A stretch of DNA of 64,000 nucleotides, taken from Alphaproteobacteria bacterium MedPE-SWcel. GTDB taxonomy: Bacteria; Pseudomonadota; Alphaproteobacteria; Rhodobacterales; Rhodobacteraceae. The notes below the pieces were generated by a model, which saw nothing but the letters and a program-made list of their open reading frames with translations, had not been told where the DNA came from and did no database searches. The DNA lies in assembly GCA_001874255.1 (NCBI GenBank), contig MPDC01000006.1:82870-146869 (forward strand), written 5' to 3'. This document shows positions 1-9,083 of this stretch, one piece after another (positions within the stretch are counted from its first letter, which is position 1; every line of letters starts with the position of its first letter). The position numbers and the translations under genes were made by a program.

Positions 1-33
1 AACATATGCGAAGACAGAAGAGGGGGAAAGGAC

Positions 34-906
34 ATGACAAACGTTGCGTTCCTTGGGCTAGGTGTCATGGGCTATCCGATGGCAGCACATCTGCAAAAGG
101 CCGGTCACAGTGTCACGGTTTACAACCGCACCAAGGCAAAGGCCGAGGCCTGGGTCGCCGAGCATGGCGGATCCTTGGCGAGTACACCGAAAGAGGCAGC
201 GAGTGGTGCTGATTTTGTGATGTCCTGTGTCGGCAATGATGACGATCTCAGGTCTGTATGCCTCGGATCCGACGGGGCCTTTGACGGCATGTCCGCAGGG
301 GCCACATTTGTGGATCATACGACGGTTTCCGCAAAGGTTACGAAAGAGCTCTATGCTGCTGCGAAGGAACGAAATATCGGCTTTGTCGATGCGCCAATTT
401 CGGGTGGTCAGGCGGGGGCCGAGAATGGCGTCCTGTCCATCATGTGTGGCGGCGATGGCGAAGTTTTCGATGCTGCTGCCCCCATCATGGACGCCTACTC
501 ACGGATTTGTCGGCGAATTGGCGAAAGCGGTGCCGGGCAGATGACAAAGATGTGCAATCAGATCGCCATCGCAGGCGTTGTTCAAGGGCTCAGCGAAGCG
601 CTGCATTTCGCGGAGAAAGCCGGATTGGACGGGCGCTCTGTCGTCGAGGTGATCAGCCAGGGCGCCGCAGGGAGCTGGCAGATGTCCAATCGCTACGAGA
701 CCATGTTGGATGATCACTTCGAACATGGGTTTGCCGTGGATTGGATGCGCAAGGATCTGGGCATTTGCCTGGATACCGCAGATGACATCGAAGCAAGCCT
801 GCCGATCACCGCACTCGTCGATCAATTCTACAAGGACGTGCAAAAACTGGGTGGCGGCCGCTGGGATACATCCGCGCTGATCAAACGATTGCGCGCGATG
901 GGGTGA
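34..906 (+). CDS. NAD(P)-dependent oxidoreductase, 3-hydroxyisobutyrate dehydrogenase family
   Basis: This 290-residue protein has the usual length for beta-hydroxyacid dehydrogenases. It begins with the Rossmann motif GLGVMGYPMA (about residues 8-17), which binds NAD(P). It then has the family substrate signature FVDAPISGGQAGAENG (about 117-132) and the catalytic lysine segment GAGQMTKMCNQ (about 167-177). The family oxidises 3-hydroxyisobutyrate, tartronate semialdehyde or related hydroxyacids in the cytoplasm; the substrate cannot be decided from sequence. The ATG at 34 follows a strong purine-rich ribosome site (gagggggaaaggac). A hairpin terminator follows directly. The gene is the last of its transcription unit within view, and the upstream context lies outside the window. 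Confidence 0.9.
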   Translation: MTNVAFLGLGVMGYPMAAHLQKAGHSVTVYNRTKAKAEAWVAEHGGSLASTPKEAASGADFVMSCVGNDDDLRSVCLGSDGAFDGMSAGATFVDHTTVSAKVTKELYAAAKERNIGFVDAPISGGQAGAENGVLSIMCGGDGEVFDAAAPIMDAYSRICRRIGESGAGQMTKMCNQIAIAGVVQGLSEALHFAEKAGLDGRSVVEVISQGAAGSWQMSNRYETMLDDHFEHGFAVDWMRKDLGICLDTADDIEASLPITALVDQFYKDVQKLGGGRWDTSALIKRLRAMG

Positions 907-928
907 TGTCTCAAAGCGACAAGACAGC

Positions 929-956
929 AAAGCCTCCCACTTGAGGGGAGGCTTTT
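929..956 (+). terminator. Rho-independent terminator after the dehydrogenase gene
   Basis: The inverted repeat AAAGCCTCCC / GGGAGGCTTT, with a short loop, is followed by TTTT. It lies 23 bases beyond the stop codon at 906, between two convergent genes. Confidence 0.8.
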
Positions 957-986
957 ATCAGGCTGATATAAAATAAATAAATTGCA

Positions 987-1559
987 TCAGGGGATGATGC
1001 GGGTGTATTTCGCCCCTTCGAGTGTCGCCCCGACCCGCAGTCCGGCCTGACCAAAGACGGCTGCGATCACCGGTGCGGTCAGCGTGTTTGTGTCGGCCGT
1101 GAGCGCGTTGCCTTCGTCGCGAACCACATATTCCAAGTCCGCACCGGCGGTCCAGCCTGACGATCTGCGGAAACGGGCCATGGCTTCGTCGGTCATGAAG
1201 AACAGAACATGGGCGTATTGCTGAGCACCGATTTGCAGCCCGGCGTTGCCCTTGACGGACGAGTAATAATCGACGGTCGCGCCATTGATCCGAAGTGCGC
1301 CTCGACCGTAAGCTCCGCCGAGAATAAACCCGGCTTCCGTCACCAGCGGGATAACCAGCATCCCCGAGGATTTCGCGGCCAAATCCCGTGTTCCGGGATA
1401 GGTATTGTACATCTGGGTCAAAGTGGCATCGACGCGCGCATCTATCTTGACGTCGTTGCTATTGCCAATACCATTGCCACAGGCGGCTGTGAGCGCCAGC
1501 GTGGCGAGGCCCGTTGCGGCAAAGGCGCGGCGCGTGATCTTTGAGTTGTCTCTGCTCAT
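987..1559 (-). CDS. Tat-exported SYLF (Ysc84-like) lipid-binding lipoprotein
   Basis: The protein has 190 residues if translation starts at the ATG at 1559. That start was chosen because it places a textbook export signal at the N terminus: a twin-arginine motif (SKITRRAFAA) followed by a hydrophobic stretch ending in a lipobox-like LTAAC. The mature part carries SYLF/YSC84-family landmarks (GFILGGAYGRGAL, then SSVKGNAGLQIGAQ), a domain known to bind phosphoinositides or lipids in eukaryotes; its bacterial role is unknown. It is probably a lipoprotein held in the periplasmic face of a membrane. A longer frame to 1667 exists but would bury the signal. A good sigma-70 type promoter lies at 1612-1640. 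Confidence 0.85.
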   Translation of the reverse strand: MSRDNSKITRRAFAATGLATLALTAACGNGIGNSNDVKIDARVDATLTQMYNTYPGTRDLAAKSSGMLVIPLVTEAGFILGGAYGRGALRINGATVDYYSSVKGNAGLQIGAQQYAHVLFFMTDEAMARFRRSSGWTAGADLEYVVRDEGNALTADTNTLTAPVIAAVFGQAGLRVGATLEGAKYTRIIP

Positions 1560-1604
1560 TTTGTGAGAACCTGCAATTTGTTGCGGCGCTTCATGCACCT
1601 TGTT

Positions 1605-1640
1605 ATGCGCAACTATAGGCGTAAATGAGCAGGCTGTCAT
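1605..1640 (-). promoter_or_regulatory. Probable housekeeping promoter of the SYLF gene
   Basis: Read on the minus strand, a -35 of ATGACA (1640-1635) and a -10 of TATAGT (1617-1612) are separated by exactly 17 bases. Each hexamer matches five of six consensus bases. Transcription would begin near 1605, giving a leader of about 45 bases. Confidence 0.6.
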
Positions 1641-1697
1641 CTCGATCTGTAGCGATTTGGGCGGCATCTCGCCGCTCTGGCAGGCGGCCTCTTGCAG

Positions 1698-2696
1698 TTA
1701 CCCGTTCAGAAGGCGCGCGACCTGCGGCGCAAAATACGTCAGGACACCATCACAGCCGGCGCGGCGAAACGCCATGAGGCTTTCCAGCATGACCTGCTCG
1801 CCATCAATCCAACCGTTTTGAGCTGCGGCCTGGATCATCGCGTATTCGCCAGAGACCTGGTAGGCAAACGTCGGAACGCGGTAGGCGCGTTTGACCTGAT
1901 GGCAGATATCCAAGTAGGCCAGCCCGGGTTTGATCATCACCATATCCGCGCCTTCCCTCAGGTCGCGCGCGATCATCCGCAACGCTTCATCTGAGTTGCC
2001 TGCGTCCATCTGATAGGTCTTCTTGTCCCCCTTCAAAGCTCCTGACGCGCCAACCGCATCGCGAAACGGACCGTAGAAACCCGACGCGTATTTGGCAGAG
2101 TAGGACAGGATCTTTACGTTGTGAAAGCCCCGAGCCTCCAGCGCGCTGCGCATGGCGCCGACACGCCCGTCCATCATGTCCGACGGGCCGATGATATCCG
2201 CCCCGGCCTCGGCTTGGGCAAGGGTCATCTTCACCAAGGCCTCGACGGTTTCGTCATTCCTGATTTCGCCATCAATAACAAAACCATCGTGGCCGTTTAT
2301 ATTGTAGGGATCCAGCGCCACGTCGGTCATGATCGCAAGCTCTGGCACCGCTGCCTTGATCGCGCGGATGGCCCGGTTGCACAGGTTGTCGGAATTCCAC
2401 GCCTCGGCACAGTCTTCGGTCTTCAAGGACGGGTCCGTGTAGGGAAACAGGCAGAGCGCGGGTATGCCGAGGGCATGTGCCTCGATTGCGGCTTCGACCA
2501 CCTTGTCGACAGAGCGACGCAGGACGCCGGGCATGGACTGCACCGGTTCTTCCATACCCTTTCCGTCGCGCACAAAGACCGGCCAGATCAGATCGTTGAC
2601 GGACAGTTCGTTCTCGCGCGTCAGATTGCGAATGGCCGCTGAAGTGCGCAGCCGACGGGGGCGTGCGGCTGGAAAAGGGGCGAGTGTGGAGGTCAT
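1698..2696 (-). CDS. hemB: Delta-aminolevulinic acid dehydratase (porphobilinogen synthase)
   Basis: This enzyme condenses two 5-aminolevulinate molecules to porphobilinogen, the second committed step of heme, siroheme, B12 and chlorophyll synthesis. The 332-residue length fits HemB. The two Schiff-base lysines are visible: Lys202 in SYSAKYASGFYG and Lys256 in MVMIKPGLAYLD. The region that holds three zinc-binding cysteines in E. coli reads DVALDPYNINGHDG here, with no cysteine, so the active-site zinc is predicted to be absent. The start at 2696 (MTSTLAPFPA) matches the family; the reading frame stays open to 2771 but that extension is not family-like. The gene stands alone, convergent with nothing and divergent from the membrane protein gene at 2879. 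Confidence 0.97.
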   Translation of the reverse strand: MTSTLAPFPAARPRRLRTSAAIRNLTRENELSVNDLIWPVFVRDGKGMEEPVQSMPGVLRRSVDKVVEAAIEAHALGIPALCLFPYTDPSLKTEDCAEAWNSDNLCNRAIRAIKAAVPELAIMTDVALDPYNINGHDGFVIDGEIRNDETVEALVKMTLAQAEAGADIIGPSDMMDGRVGAMRSALEARGFHNVKILSYSAKYASGFYGPFRDAVGASGALKGDKKTYQMDAGNSDEALRMIARDLREGADMVMIKPGLAYLDICHQVKRAYRVPTFAYQVSGEYAMIQAAAQNGWIDGEQVMLESLMAFRRAGCDGVLTYFAPQVARLLNG

Positions 2697-2878
2697 CGTG
2701 ATCTCTGCATTGTTCCGATGACTATGGGTGGCATGGAACCGCGGTGTTTCACAAGTGCCCCGACAGAGCATTTCTGACGCAGGGGGCCTTGTGTCGCGCC
2801 GCGTGGCGATGGATACAGGGCTCTAAATCCCGCAAAGGCGGTGTATCGAGATCACTTGTCGAGGAATGGGCCGACCTT

Positions 2879-3403
2879 TTGGATCTGTTTAGTATAATCG
2901 TTGAATTGATCGATCTTCGGTCCTTTTCCAATTTGTGGTACTGGATTGCTTTGGCCGTTCTGTGGTCCTCCGCCAGCCACTGGGTGCTTGGCGTGCCATT
3001 CGATATGGTGGGGCGGGCCGCTCGGGTTGGTGGTCAGGCGGCTCAGGACCTACAGGATGCGGTGCGAATACAGATCAATCGGCTTCTGTATATATCTGAT
3101 GTCGCGGGTTTTTTCCTAGTCGCTCTGATGTTTTTTCTGCTCACGACGCTGATCCTGCTGGGCTTTGTCTATGGGGTGGAGTTTGCCCAGGCTGTGGTTT
3201 TGATGGTGTTGCCGATGAATGTTGTGGGATTGATCAATCTGGCCGCCGCAAGAGCTGTGCAGGCAAGTCCGCATGACCACGACGAGTTGCGCCGCCGCCT
3301 GACGCGCACGAGGTTCTATATCCAACTGGTTGGAATCCTGTCTATATTTGTAACCGCCATATGGGGCATGTACCAAAATCTTTCGATCGGCATTCTGGGC
3401 TGA
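2879..3403 (+). CDS. Small multi-pass membrane protein, annotated in roseobacters as a component of the SufBCD complex
   Basis: The frame is open from an ATG at 2744, but the first 45 residues are basic and unlike a membrane protein. The segment LDLFSIIVELIDLRSFSNLWYWI looks like the real N terminus, so a TTG start at 2879 preceded by gaggaatggg is preferred (174 residues). Hydrophobic segments follow at roughly residues 18-36, 77-100, 105-127 and 148-165, giving about four membrane spans. I recall relatives in Rhodobacteraceae carrying the name 'component of SufBCD complex', but nothing in this sequence demonstrates that role and the suf genes are 52 kb away. Its stop is 34 bases before mfd, so the two are probably cotranscribed. 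Confidence 0.7.
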   Translation: MDLFSIIVELIDLRSFSNLWYWIALAVLWSSASHWVLGVPFDMVGRAARVGGQAAQDLQDAVRIQINRLLYISDVAGFFLVALMFFLLTTLILLGFVYGVEFAQAVVLMVLPMNVVGLINLAAARAVQASPHDHDELRRRLTRTRFYIQLVGILSIFVTAIWGMYQNLSIGILG

Positions 3404-3437
3404 GACGAAGGGCGAAATCGAACGAGGGGAACGCCAG

Positions 3438-6400
3438 ATGGCTCAGCAGTCCATTGTCATGGGGGGCGCACCAGAAGGATTTGACGCACGCCTGATTTTG
3501 CGCGAACTGGACCGGAGCGATGCTCCTGTCCTGCATATTGCGCGGGATGACAAACGTATGGAAGCCATGCGTGCAGCGCTGCGGTTCTTTGCGCCATCGG
3601 TACCGGTTGTTGTATTCCCGGGATGGGATTGTCTGCCCTATGATCGGGTCTCGCCAAATGCAGATATTTCTGCGGCTCGAATGGCGACGCTTGCGGGGCT
3701 GGTACATGGGATGCCGCAGCAATTCATCGTCTTGACGACGCTGAATGCCGCTATGCAGCGTATCCCGGCACGTGACGTTCTGAAAGAGGCCGCTTTCACA
3801 GCGCGGGTGAATTCCAGGATCAATGAAGAAGCTCTTCGTAAGTTCTTGGTTCGAATGGGGTTCACCCAAAGTCCGACAGTGATGGAGCCCGGTGATTATG
3901 CCGTGCGCGGCGGCATCATAGACATCTTTCCACCCGGCGAGAGCGGCCCCGTCCGCTTGGATCTGTTCGGAGATGTTCTGGACGGTGCGCGCCGGTTTGA
4001 TCCCTCGTCCCAGCGCACGACCGAGAAGCTGGATATGATTGAACTGGCGCCCGTGTCCGAGGTCATTCTGGACGAGGCCGCAATTACCCGGTTCCGGCAG
4101 AACTACCGGATCGAATTTGGCGCGGCTGGAAATGATGACCCGCTATACGAGGCAGTGAGTGCCGGGCGCAAGCATCAGGGGATGGAGCATTGGTTGCCGT
4201 TCTTCCACGAAGAACTGGAGACTTTGTTTGACTATATGCCCAATGCTTCGGTGACCCTGGACGATCAGCTGACCCCGGCCCGGATCGCACGCTGGGACAG
4301 TATCGCCGACCAGTATGAAACCCGCAAGATCGCCATGAGTGCCAAGGGGCGCATGGATACGGTCTACAAGCCGACACCGCCACAGCGTTTGTACCTCGAC
4401 GATGCGGCATGGACGGACCGGATCAAGACGCACCGTACACTTCAGTTTCACCCGCTGCCCCAAGCCTCCGGGCCGGGTGTCGTCGATGCGGGGGGGCGGA
4501 TCGGGCGCAATTTCTCACCTGAGCGGCAACAGGAAAATATCAGCCTTTTCGGGGCCCTGGTGGGCCATATTAAATCACGCATGGCGGAAGGTCCGGTCCT
4601 GGTCGCCTCCTATTCAGAGGGCGCAAGAGAGCGGCTGACCGGGTTGATCGAAGACGAGGGATTGGCGGAAGCGATCCCTGTTGCGGATGGCACGCGCGTC
4701 GGGCGGTCGGGCCTGCATCTGGCGGTCTGGGCATTGGAACATGGTTTCGAAGCCCCGGACATGACCGTGATCTCAGAGCAGGACGTCTTGGGCGATCGCC
4801 TGATACGTTCTCCCAAAAAACGGAGGAAAGCCGAGAACTTCCTCACCGAAGCTCAATCACTGAGCGCCGGAAATCTGGTGGTTCACGTGGATCATGGCAT
4901 CGGTCGCTACATCGGGCTTGAGGTTGTCACGGCCGCAGGCGCGGCGCATGAATGCCTGTTGCTGGAGTATGCGGAGCAGGCGAAACTGTATTTGCCGGTC
5001 GAAAACATCGAACTGCTGTCCAAATACGGCCATGATGAGGGGCTGCTGGATCGGCTGGGCGGTGGGGCCTGGCAGGCGAAGAAAGCGCGCTTGAAAGAGC
5101 GTATTCGCGAAATGGCGGACCGGCTGATCCGCATCGCCGCAGAGCGGGCGCTGCGCAAGGCACCGGCGATTGATCCACCTGCGCATGCCTGGGAGGAATT
5201 CTCCGCGCGTTTCCCCTATCAGGAGACCGACGACCAGTTGCGCGCGATTGAAGACGTCATGGCTGATCTGAACTCGGGGCAGCCGATGGACCGGTTGATT
5301 TGTGGCGATGTGGGCTTTGGAAAAACCGAAGTTGCGATGCGCGCAGCCTTTGTGGCGGCGATGTCCGGTCTGCAGGTCGCTATTGTCGCGCCGACGACCT
5401 TGCTGGCGCGGCAGCACGCGGCCGGATTCAAAGACAGATTTCGAGGTTTTCCCCTGGAAGTCAGACAGTTGTCCAGGTTTGTTTCATCAAAAGAAGCCAG
5501 TAAAACACGCGAGGGGCTAGCCAAGGGAACGGTCGACATCGTCGTCGGGACGCACGCGCTTCTGGCAAAGAATATTCGTTTCAAATCTCTTGGCCTATTG
5601 ATCATTGACGAGGAGCAGCATTTTGGCGTCTCCCATAAAGAACGTTTGAAACAGCTTCGGTCCGACATTCATGTTCTGACTCTGACTGCGACGCCGATCC
5701 CTCGGACACTTCAACTTAGTCTCACAGGGGTACGGGATCTCTCGATTATTGGCACGCCACCGGTGGATCGACTGGCGATCCGGACCTATGTCACGGAATT
5801 CGACTCGGTCACCATCCGCGAGGCCTTGCTCCGGGAGCATTATCGGGGCGGACAGAGCTTTTACGTGGTGCCCCGGATATCTGATCTGCCCGAGATCGAG
5901 GAATTCCTCAAGGAGCAACTGCCGGAGCTGACATATGTTATTGCCCATGGTCAAATGGCGGCGGGTGAGCTCGATGACCGAATGAATGCCTTTTATGATG
6001 GTAAATACGATATTCTGCTGGCGACCACGATTGTTGAATCCGGGCTGGATATTCCGACCGCCAATACGATGGTTGTGCATCGCGCCGATATGTTCGGCCT
6101 GGCGCAGCTCTATCAAATCCGCGGTCGGGTGGGACGGTCAAAGACACGGGCCTATGCCTATTTGACCACCAAGCCGCGTCAGCGTTTGACCGACACTGCG
6201 GAAAAGAGATTGCGCGTGCTTGGCTCGCTCGACACGCTTGGGGCCGGCTTTACCCTCGCCTCGCAAGACCTTGATATCAGGGGCGCAGGCAATCTTCTGG
6301 GCGAAGAGCAGTCCGGACAGATGCGCGATGTCGGCTACGAGCTTTATCAATCCATGCTGGAAGAGGCGATCGCGAAGATCAAATCGGGCGAGGTTGAGGG

Positions 6401-6902
6401 CTTGGTGGAAGATGACGACCAATGGGCGCCGCAAATCAACTTGGGCGTGCCGGTTCTTATCCCGGAGACCTATGTTCCGGATCTTGACGTTCGTTTGGGG
6501 CTTTATCGCCGCTTGTCCTCTCTCGCATCGAAGGTTGAGCTGGAGGGCTTTGCTGCCGAGTTGATTGATCGCTTCGGAACTTTGCCGAGGGAGGTCAATA
6601 CGTTGATGCTCGTTGTTCGGATCAAGGCCATGTGCAAGAAGGCCGGAATCGCCAAATTGGACGGTGGTCCCAAGGGCGCAACGATCCAGTTCCACAATGA
6701 CAAATTTGCCTCGCCCCAGGGCCTTGTCGAGTTCATTCAGGCGCAGGACGGTCTGGCCAAAGTGAAAGACAACAAGATCGTCGTTCGCCGGGATTGGAAA
6801 AAGGACAGTGACAAGATCAAAGGTGCCTTCGCCATCGCACGGGATCTGGCCGAAAAAGTGGTTGCCGCCAAAAAGAAGAAGAAAGAAACGGGCAATCTTT
6901 GA
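3438..6902 (+). CDS. mfd: Transcription-repair coupling factor
   Basis: Mfd is an ATP-driven translocase that removes RNA polymerase stalled at DNA lesions and recruits UvrA. At 1154 residues it is full length. The order seen is: UvrB-homology region (first 350 residues); RNA-polymerase-interacting domain (about 475-535, including VVHVDHGIGRYIGLE); RecG-like helicase core with Walker A GDVGFGKTEVA at about 621 and the DEEQ box at about 723 (LLIIDEEQHFGV); a TRG-type region RGRVGRSKTRAYAYL; and the C-terminal TRCF domain. The tail is lysine-rich (AAKKKKKETGNL). The ATG at 3438 follows gaggggaacgccag. A strong inverted repeat 6 bases after the stop ends the unit. Confidence 0.99.
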   Translation: MAQQSIVMGGAPEGFDARLILRELDRSDAPVLHIARDDKRMEAMRAALRFFAPSVPVVVFPGWDCLPYDRVSPNADISAARMATLAGLVHGMPQQFIVLTTLNAAMQRIPARDVLKEAAFTARVNSRINEEALRKFLVRMGFTQSPTVMEPGDYAVRGGIIDIFPPGESGPVRLDLFGDVLDGARRFDPSSQRTTEKLDMIELAPVSEVILDEAAITRFRQNYRIEFGAAGNDDPLYEAVSAGRKHQGMEHWLPFFHEELETLFDYMPNASVTLDDQLTPARIARWDSIADQYETRKIAMSAKGRMDTVYKPTPPQRLYLDDAAWTDRIKTHRTLQFHPLPQASGPGVVDAGGRIGRNFSPERQQENISLFGALVGHIKSRMAEGPVLVASYSEGARERLTGLIEDEGLAEAIPVADGTRVGRSGLHLAVWALEHGFEAPDMTVISEQDVLGDRLIRSPKKRRKAENFLTEAQSLSAGNLVVHVDHGIGRYIGLEVVTAAGAAHECLLLEYAEQAKLYLPVENIELLSKYGHDEGLLDRLGGGAWQAKKARLKERIREMADRLIRIAAERALRKAPAIDPPAHAWEEFSARFPYQETDDQLRAIEDVMADLNSGQPMDRLICGDVGFGKTEVAMRAAFVAAMSGLQVAIVAPTTLLARQHAAGFKDRFRGFPLEVRQLSRFVSSKEASKTREGLAKGTVDIVVGTHALLAKNIRFKSLGLLIIDEEQHFGVSHKERLKQLRSDIHVLTLTATPIPRTLQLSLTGVRDLSIIGTPPVDRLAIRTYVTEFDSVTIREALLREHYRGGQSFYVVPRISDLPEIEEFLKEQLPELTYVIAHGQMAAGELDDRMNAFYDGKYDILLATTIVESGLDIPTANTMVVHRADMFGLAQLYQIRGRVGRSKTRAYAYLTTKPRQRLTDTAEKRLRVLGSLDTLGAGFTLASQDLDIRGAGNLLGEEQSGQMRDVGYELYQSMLEEAIAKIKSGEVEGLVEDDDQWAPQINLGVPVLIPETYVPDLDVRLGLYRRLSSLASKVELEGFAAELIDRFGTLPREVNTLMLVVRIKAMCKKAGIAKLDGGPKGATIQFHNDKFASPQGLVEFIQAQDGLAKVKDNKIVVRRDWKKDSDKIKGAFAIARDLAEKVVAAKKKKKETGNL

Positions 6903-6907
6903 AACAC

Positions 6908-6945
6908 AACATGCGCCCTCGAGAGTTTCCCGAGAGGCGCATGTT
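6908..6945. terminator. Long inverted repeat between convergent mfd and MFS genes
   Basis: AACATGCGCC-CTCG pairs with CGAGAGGCGCATGTT, giving a stem of 14 pairs with one bulged base. The U-tract is short on both strands. Its position in the 66-base gap between two convergent genes suggests a two-way terminator. Confidence 0.6.
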
Positions 6946-6968
6946 TCCAGAGTGTTATAATGTGTTTT

Positions 6969-8192
6969 TTAGGCGACTGCGGTTGCGTCCTCGACCCGAG
7001 CCATGCGGACCATGGTCACGAAGGCAAGGATCGCAGTGCCAAGCACGCCGCCAACCATCGGCAGAATGGTTCCATCGAACAACAGGCCGATCGGGGCTGC
7101 AATGAACGCGGCCGCCACGGTAGAGATTGCGCCCATCACAGAGGCTGCCATGCCGGCGATGTGTCCCATAGGCTCCATCGCGATCGCGTTCAGGTTGCCA
7201 AGGGTCAGGCCAACCATAAAGAAGACACTGGTTTGCCATGCAACGAAGATATAAAAATCAAGGGGTTCGCCAAGGTTGATGAAGGTCGTGAGGTAGATCA
7301 TCACACTGCCCAGGATCTGGAGGCCAAGCGCCCAAGTGACCATGCGGCGCATGCCAACACGCCCGACCAGGGATGCGTTGAGGAAACTGGCAGACCCCGC
7401 CAGCAGAGCGACGGCCATAAACCAGACAGGGAAGGTTTCAGCTCGGTCGAAAACCACATCGTACACCGGTTGTACCATGACGATCATGGTGAACAGCATC
7501 GCCATGCAGAAGGTCTGGGCCAGGATGGACAAACGGACCGTAGAGTTGTTGGCCATTTCTCGCAGCGCAGACAGCAGCATCGGCAGGCGAAACGGGCGAC
7601 GGTTTTCCTTTTTCAGAGGCTCCTCCAGACGGAGCCCCATCCACACCACCGTGACAAGCGAAAACAAGGCGAATGCCGCGAAGATCCCGCGCCAGTCCGA
7701 CAGCGCTATGATGCCGGTGCCCAGCAGGGGGGCGAATGCCGGCACCAGCGTGAAGATCATCATGGCCAGGGACATGATACGTGCCATGTCGCGGCCGACG
7801 TAGAGGTCGCGCACGATTGCAATCGCCACCACCCGCGGCGCGGCCGCACCCAATCCCATCAAAACACGTGAAATGAGAATGGTTTCGAGGGATTGGCTAA
7901 AGTAACTCGCCAGGGCGCCAAGGCAGTATAGCGCCGAACCGACATAGATGACGGGTTTGCGGCCAAACGCGTCGGACAAGGGACCGGTAAAGAAGGTGCC
8001 GAGCCCCATGCCAACGACAAAGGATGTGACGATCAGCTGGGCGCTGTTGATATCATTCGGACTGAGTGTGGCGCCAATTTCCGGAAGTGCTGGCAACATC
8101 GCATCGATGGAAAATGCGATTGTGGCGAACATCATCGCGATCATTGCGATAAATTCATTCTGTGACAGCGCCGATTTGCGTTGTTCAATCAT
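6969..8192 (-). CDS. Bcr/CflA-type multidrug efflux MFS transporter
   Basis: This 407-residue inner-membrane protein has about twelve hydrophobic spans and belongs to the major facilitator superfamily, proton-driven exporters of drugs and metabolites. The Bcr/CflA subgroup is indicated by the opening (FIAMIAMMFATIAFSIDAMLPALPEIG), the motif FFTGPLSDAFGRKPVIY (the loop 2-3 motif A) and ISRVLMGLGAAAPRVVAIAIVRDLY (span 5 region). The start at 8192 was chosen for its ribosome site (ggagaggtttacac). The frame continues upstream to 8297 without family similarity. The substrate is unknown. Two perfect palindromes lie in its upstream gap and could be operators. Confidence 0.88.
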   Translation of the reverse strand: MIEQRKSALSQNEFIAMIAMMFATIAFSIDAMLPALPEIGATLSPNDINSAQLIVTSFVVGMGLGTFFTGPLSDAFGRKPVIYVGSALYCLGALASYFSQSLETILISRVLMGLGAAAPRVVAIAIVRDLYVGRDMARIMSLAMMIFTLVPAFAPLLGTGIIALSDWRGIFAAFALFSLVTVVWMGLRLEEPLKKENRRPFRLPMLLSALREMANNSTVRLSILAQTFCMAMLFTMIVMVQPVYDVVFDRAETFPVWFMAVALLAGSASFLNASLVGRVGMRRMVTWALGLQILGSVMIYLTTFINLGEPLDFYIFVAWQTSVFFMVGLTLGNLNAIAMEPMGHIAGMAASVMGAISTVAAAFIAAPIGLLFDGTILPMVGGVLGTAILAFVTMVRMARVEDATAVA

Positions 8193-8304
8193 GTGTAAAC
8201 CTCTCCGGGCAACTTGAACGGGGGCGGACATCGCTCCGGGTTCGGTTACCGGCCTGACGGCGCTAACATGAAAATCGAAATCCGAAAAGTGCTTCAACTG
8301 TTAA

Positions 8305-8359
8305 ATGTGCGCACATAGATATGTGCAGGCATGGACAACTGTCGCCCATACTATGGGCG
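8305..8359. repeat. Two perfect palindromes in the MFS/dsbA gap
   Basis: ATGTGCGCACAT (8305-8316) is a perfect 12-base palindrome, and CGCCCAT-ACT-ATGGGCG (8343-8359) is a perfect 7-base inverted repeat. They lie between the start of the MFS gene and the end of the DsbA-family gene. The second could be a hairpin terminator for the latter, but it has no U-tract on the minus strand. Either could be a regulator site. Confidence 0.5.
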
Positions 8360-8381
8360 AGATACAAGTTTTTTAGTTATT

Positions 8382-9083
8382 TTAATGCTTTGTGTGCTGA
8401 TCATCGGAGGCATCATCTGCGCTGTCATTGGAGCTGAGCTGTGAGCGAATATCAGCTATGATCTGCGTCCATAGCTCTGGCGGTTGGGCGCCAGGAATGA
8501 CGTGCTGGTTGGCGACAATGAAGGTCGGGACGGAGGTCACACCCATTTTCCGCGAATGGGCATCCCGGTCTTGAATGTCCTGCCGATCGCTGTCGCCGCT
8601 CAGAAGCCTCTGGACAACGGCGCGATCCATCCCGGCTTGATCCGCGACATCGGCGAGCACGGCATGGTCTCCGATGTCCTTGCCCTCGACAAAATATGCC
8701 TGAAACAGCGCGTCCACCACCGGCGATTGTTTCGCCTCCAACCCGGCCCAGTGAATGAGGCGATGGGCGTCTGTCGTATTGGGAGTCCGCTTCATGGCCT
8801 CAAAATCGATCGGAACGCCGGATTTCTCCGCATGTTCCGCGATCTGAGCATAGACCCGTACAGCGTTGTCTTTGCCACCAAATTTGCTTTCCAGATAGCT
8901 GCGTCGATCCATCCCTGCGGCGGGCATGTCTGGATTGAGCTGGAACGGATGCCATTCCACAACAAAGGGAAGATCGCTCTCCTCGGCCAGGGCCCGGTCA
9001 AGCAGCGTCTTTCCAATATAGCACCACGGGCAGATCGGGTCGGAGAGGATATCGAGTTTTACCAATGGCGGGGTCTCGGTCAT
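8382..9083 (-). CDS. DsbA-family oxidoreductase, FrnE-like
   Basis: This 233-residue thioredoxin-fold protein has the active site CPWC at about residues 18-21 (SDPICPWCYIGK), preceded by a beta strand (VKLDILSDP). The rest matches the FrnE/HCCA isomerase subfamily: WHPFQLNPDMP, DTQDAHR-like NTTDAHRLIHWA, and the cis-proline loop GVTSVPTFIV near the C terminus. There is no signal peptide, so it is cytoplasmic, unlike classical DsbA. Relatives have disulfide isomerase or polyketide-related functions; the physiological substrate here is unknown. It is divergent from the cupin regulator at 9271. Confidence 0.9.
   Translation of the reverse strand: MTETPPLVKLDILSDPICPWCYIGKTLLDRALAEESDLPFVVEWHPFQLNPDMPAAGMDRRSYLESKFGGKDNAVRVYAQIAEHAEKSGVPIDFEAMKRTPNTTDAHRLIHWAGLEAKQSPVVDALFQAYFVEGKDIGDHAVLADVADQAGMDRAVVQRLLSGDSDRQDIQDRDAHSRKMGVTSVPTFIVANQHVIPGAQPPELWTQIIADIRSQLSSNDSADDASDDQHTKH

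Noticed and set aside
3420..3432. GAAC-N5-GAAC in front of mfd, resembling a LexA box
   Set aside because: The alphaproteobacterial LexA box needs seven bases between the half sites; five puts them on different faces of the helix, and it is inside the ribosome-binding region.
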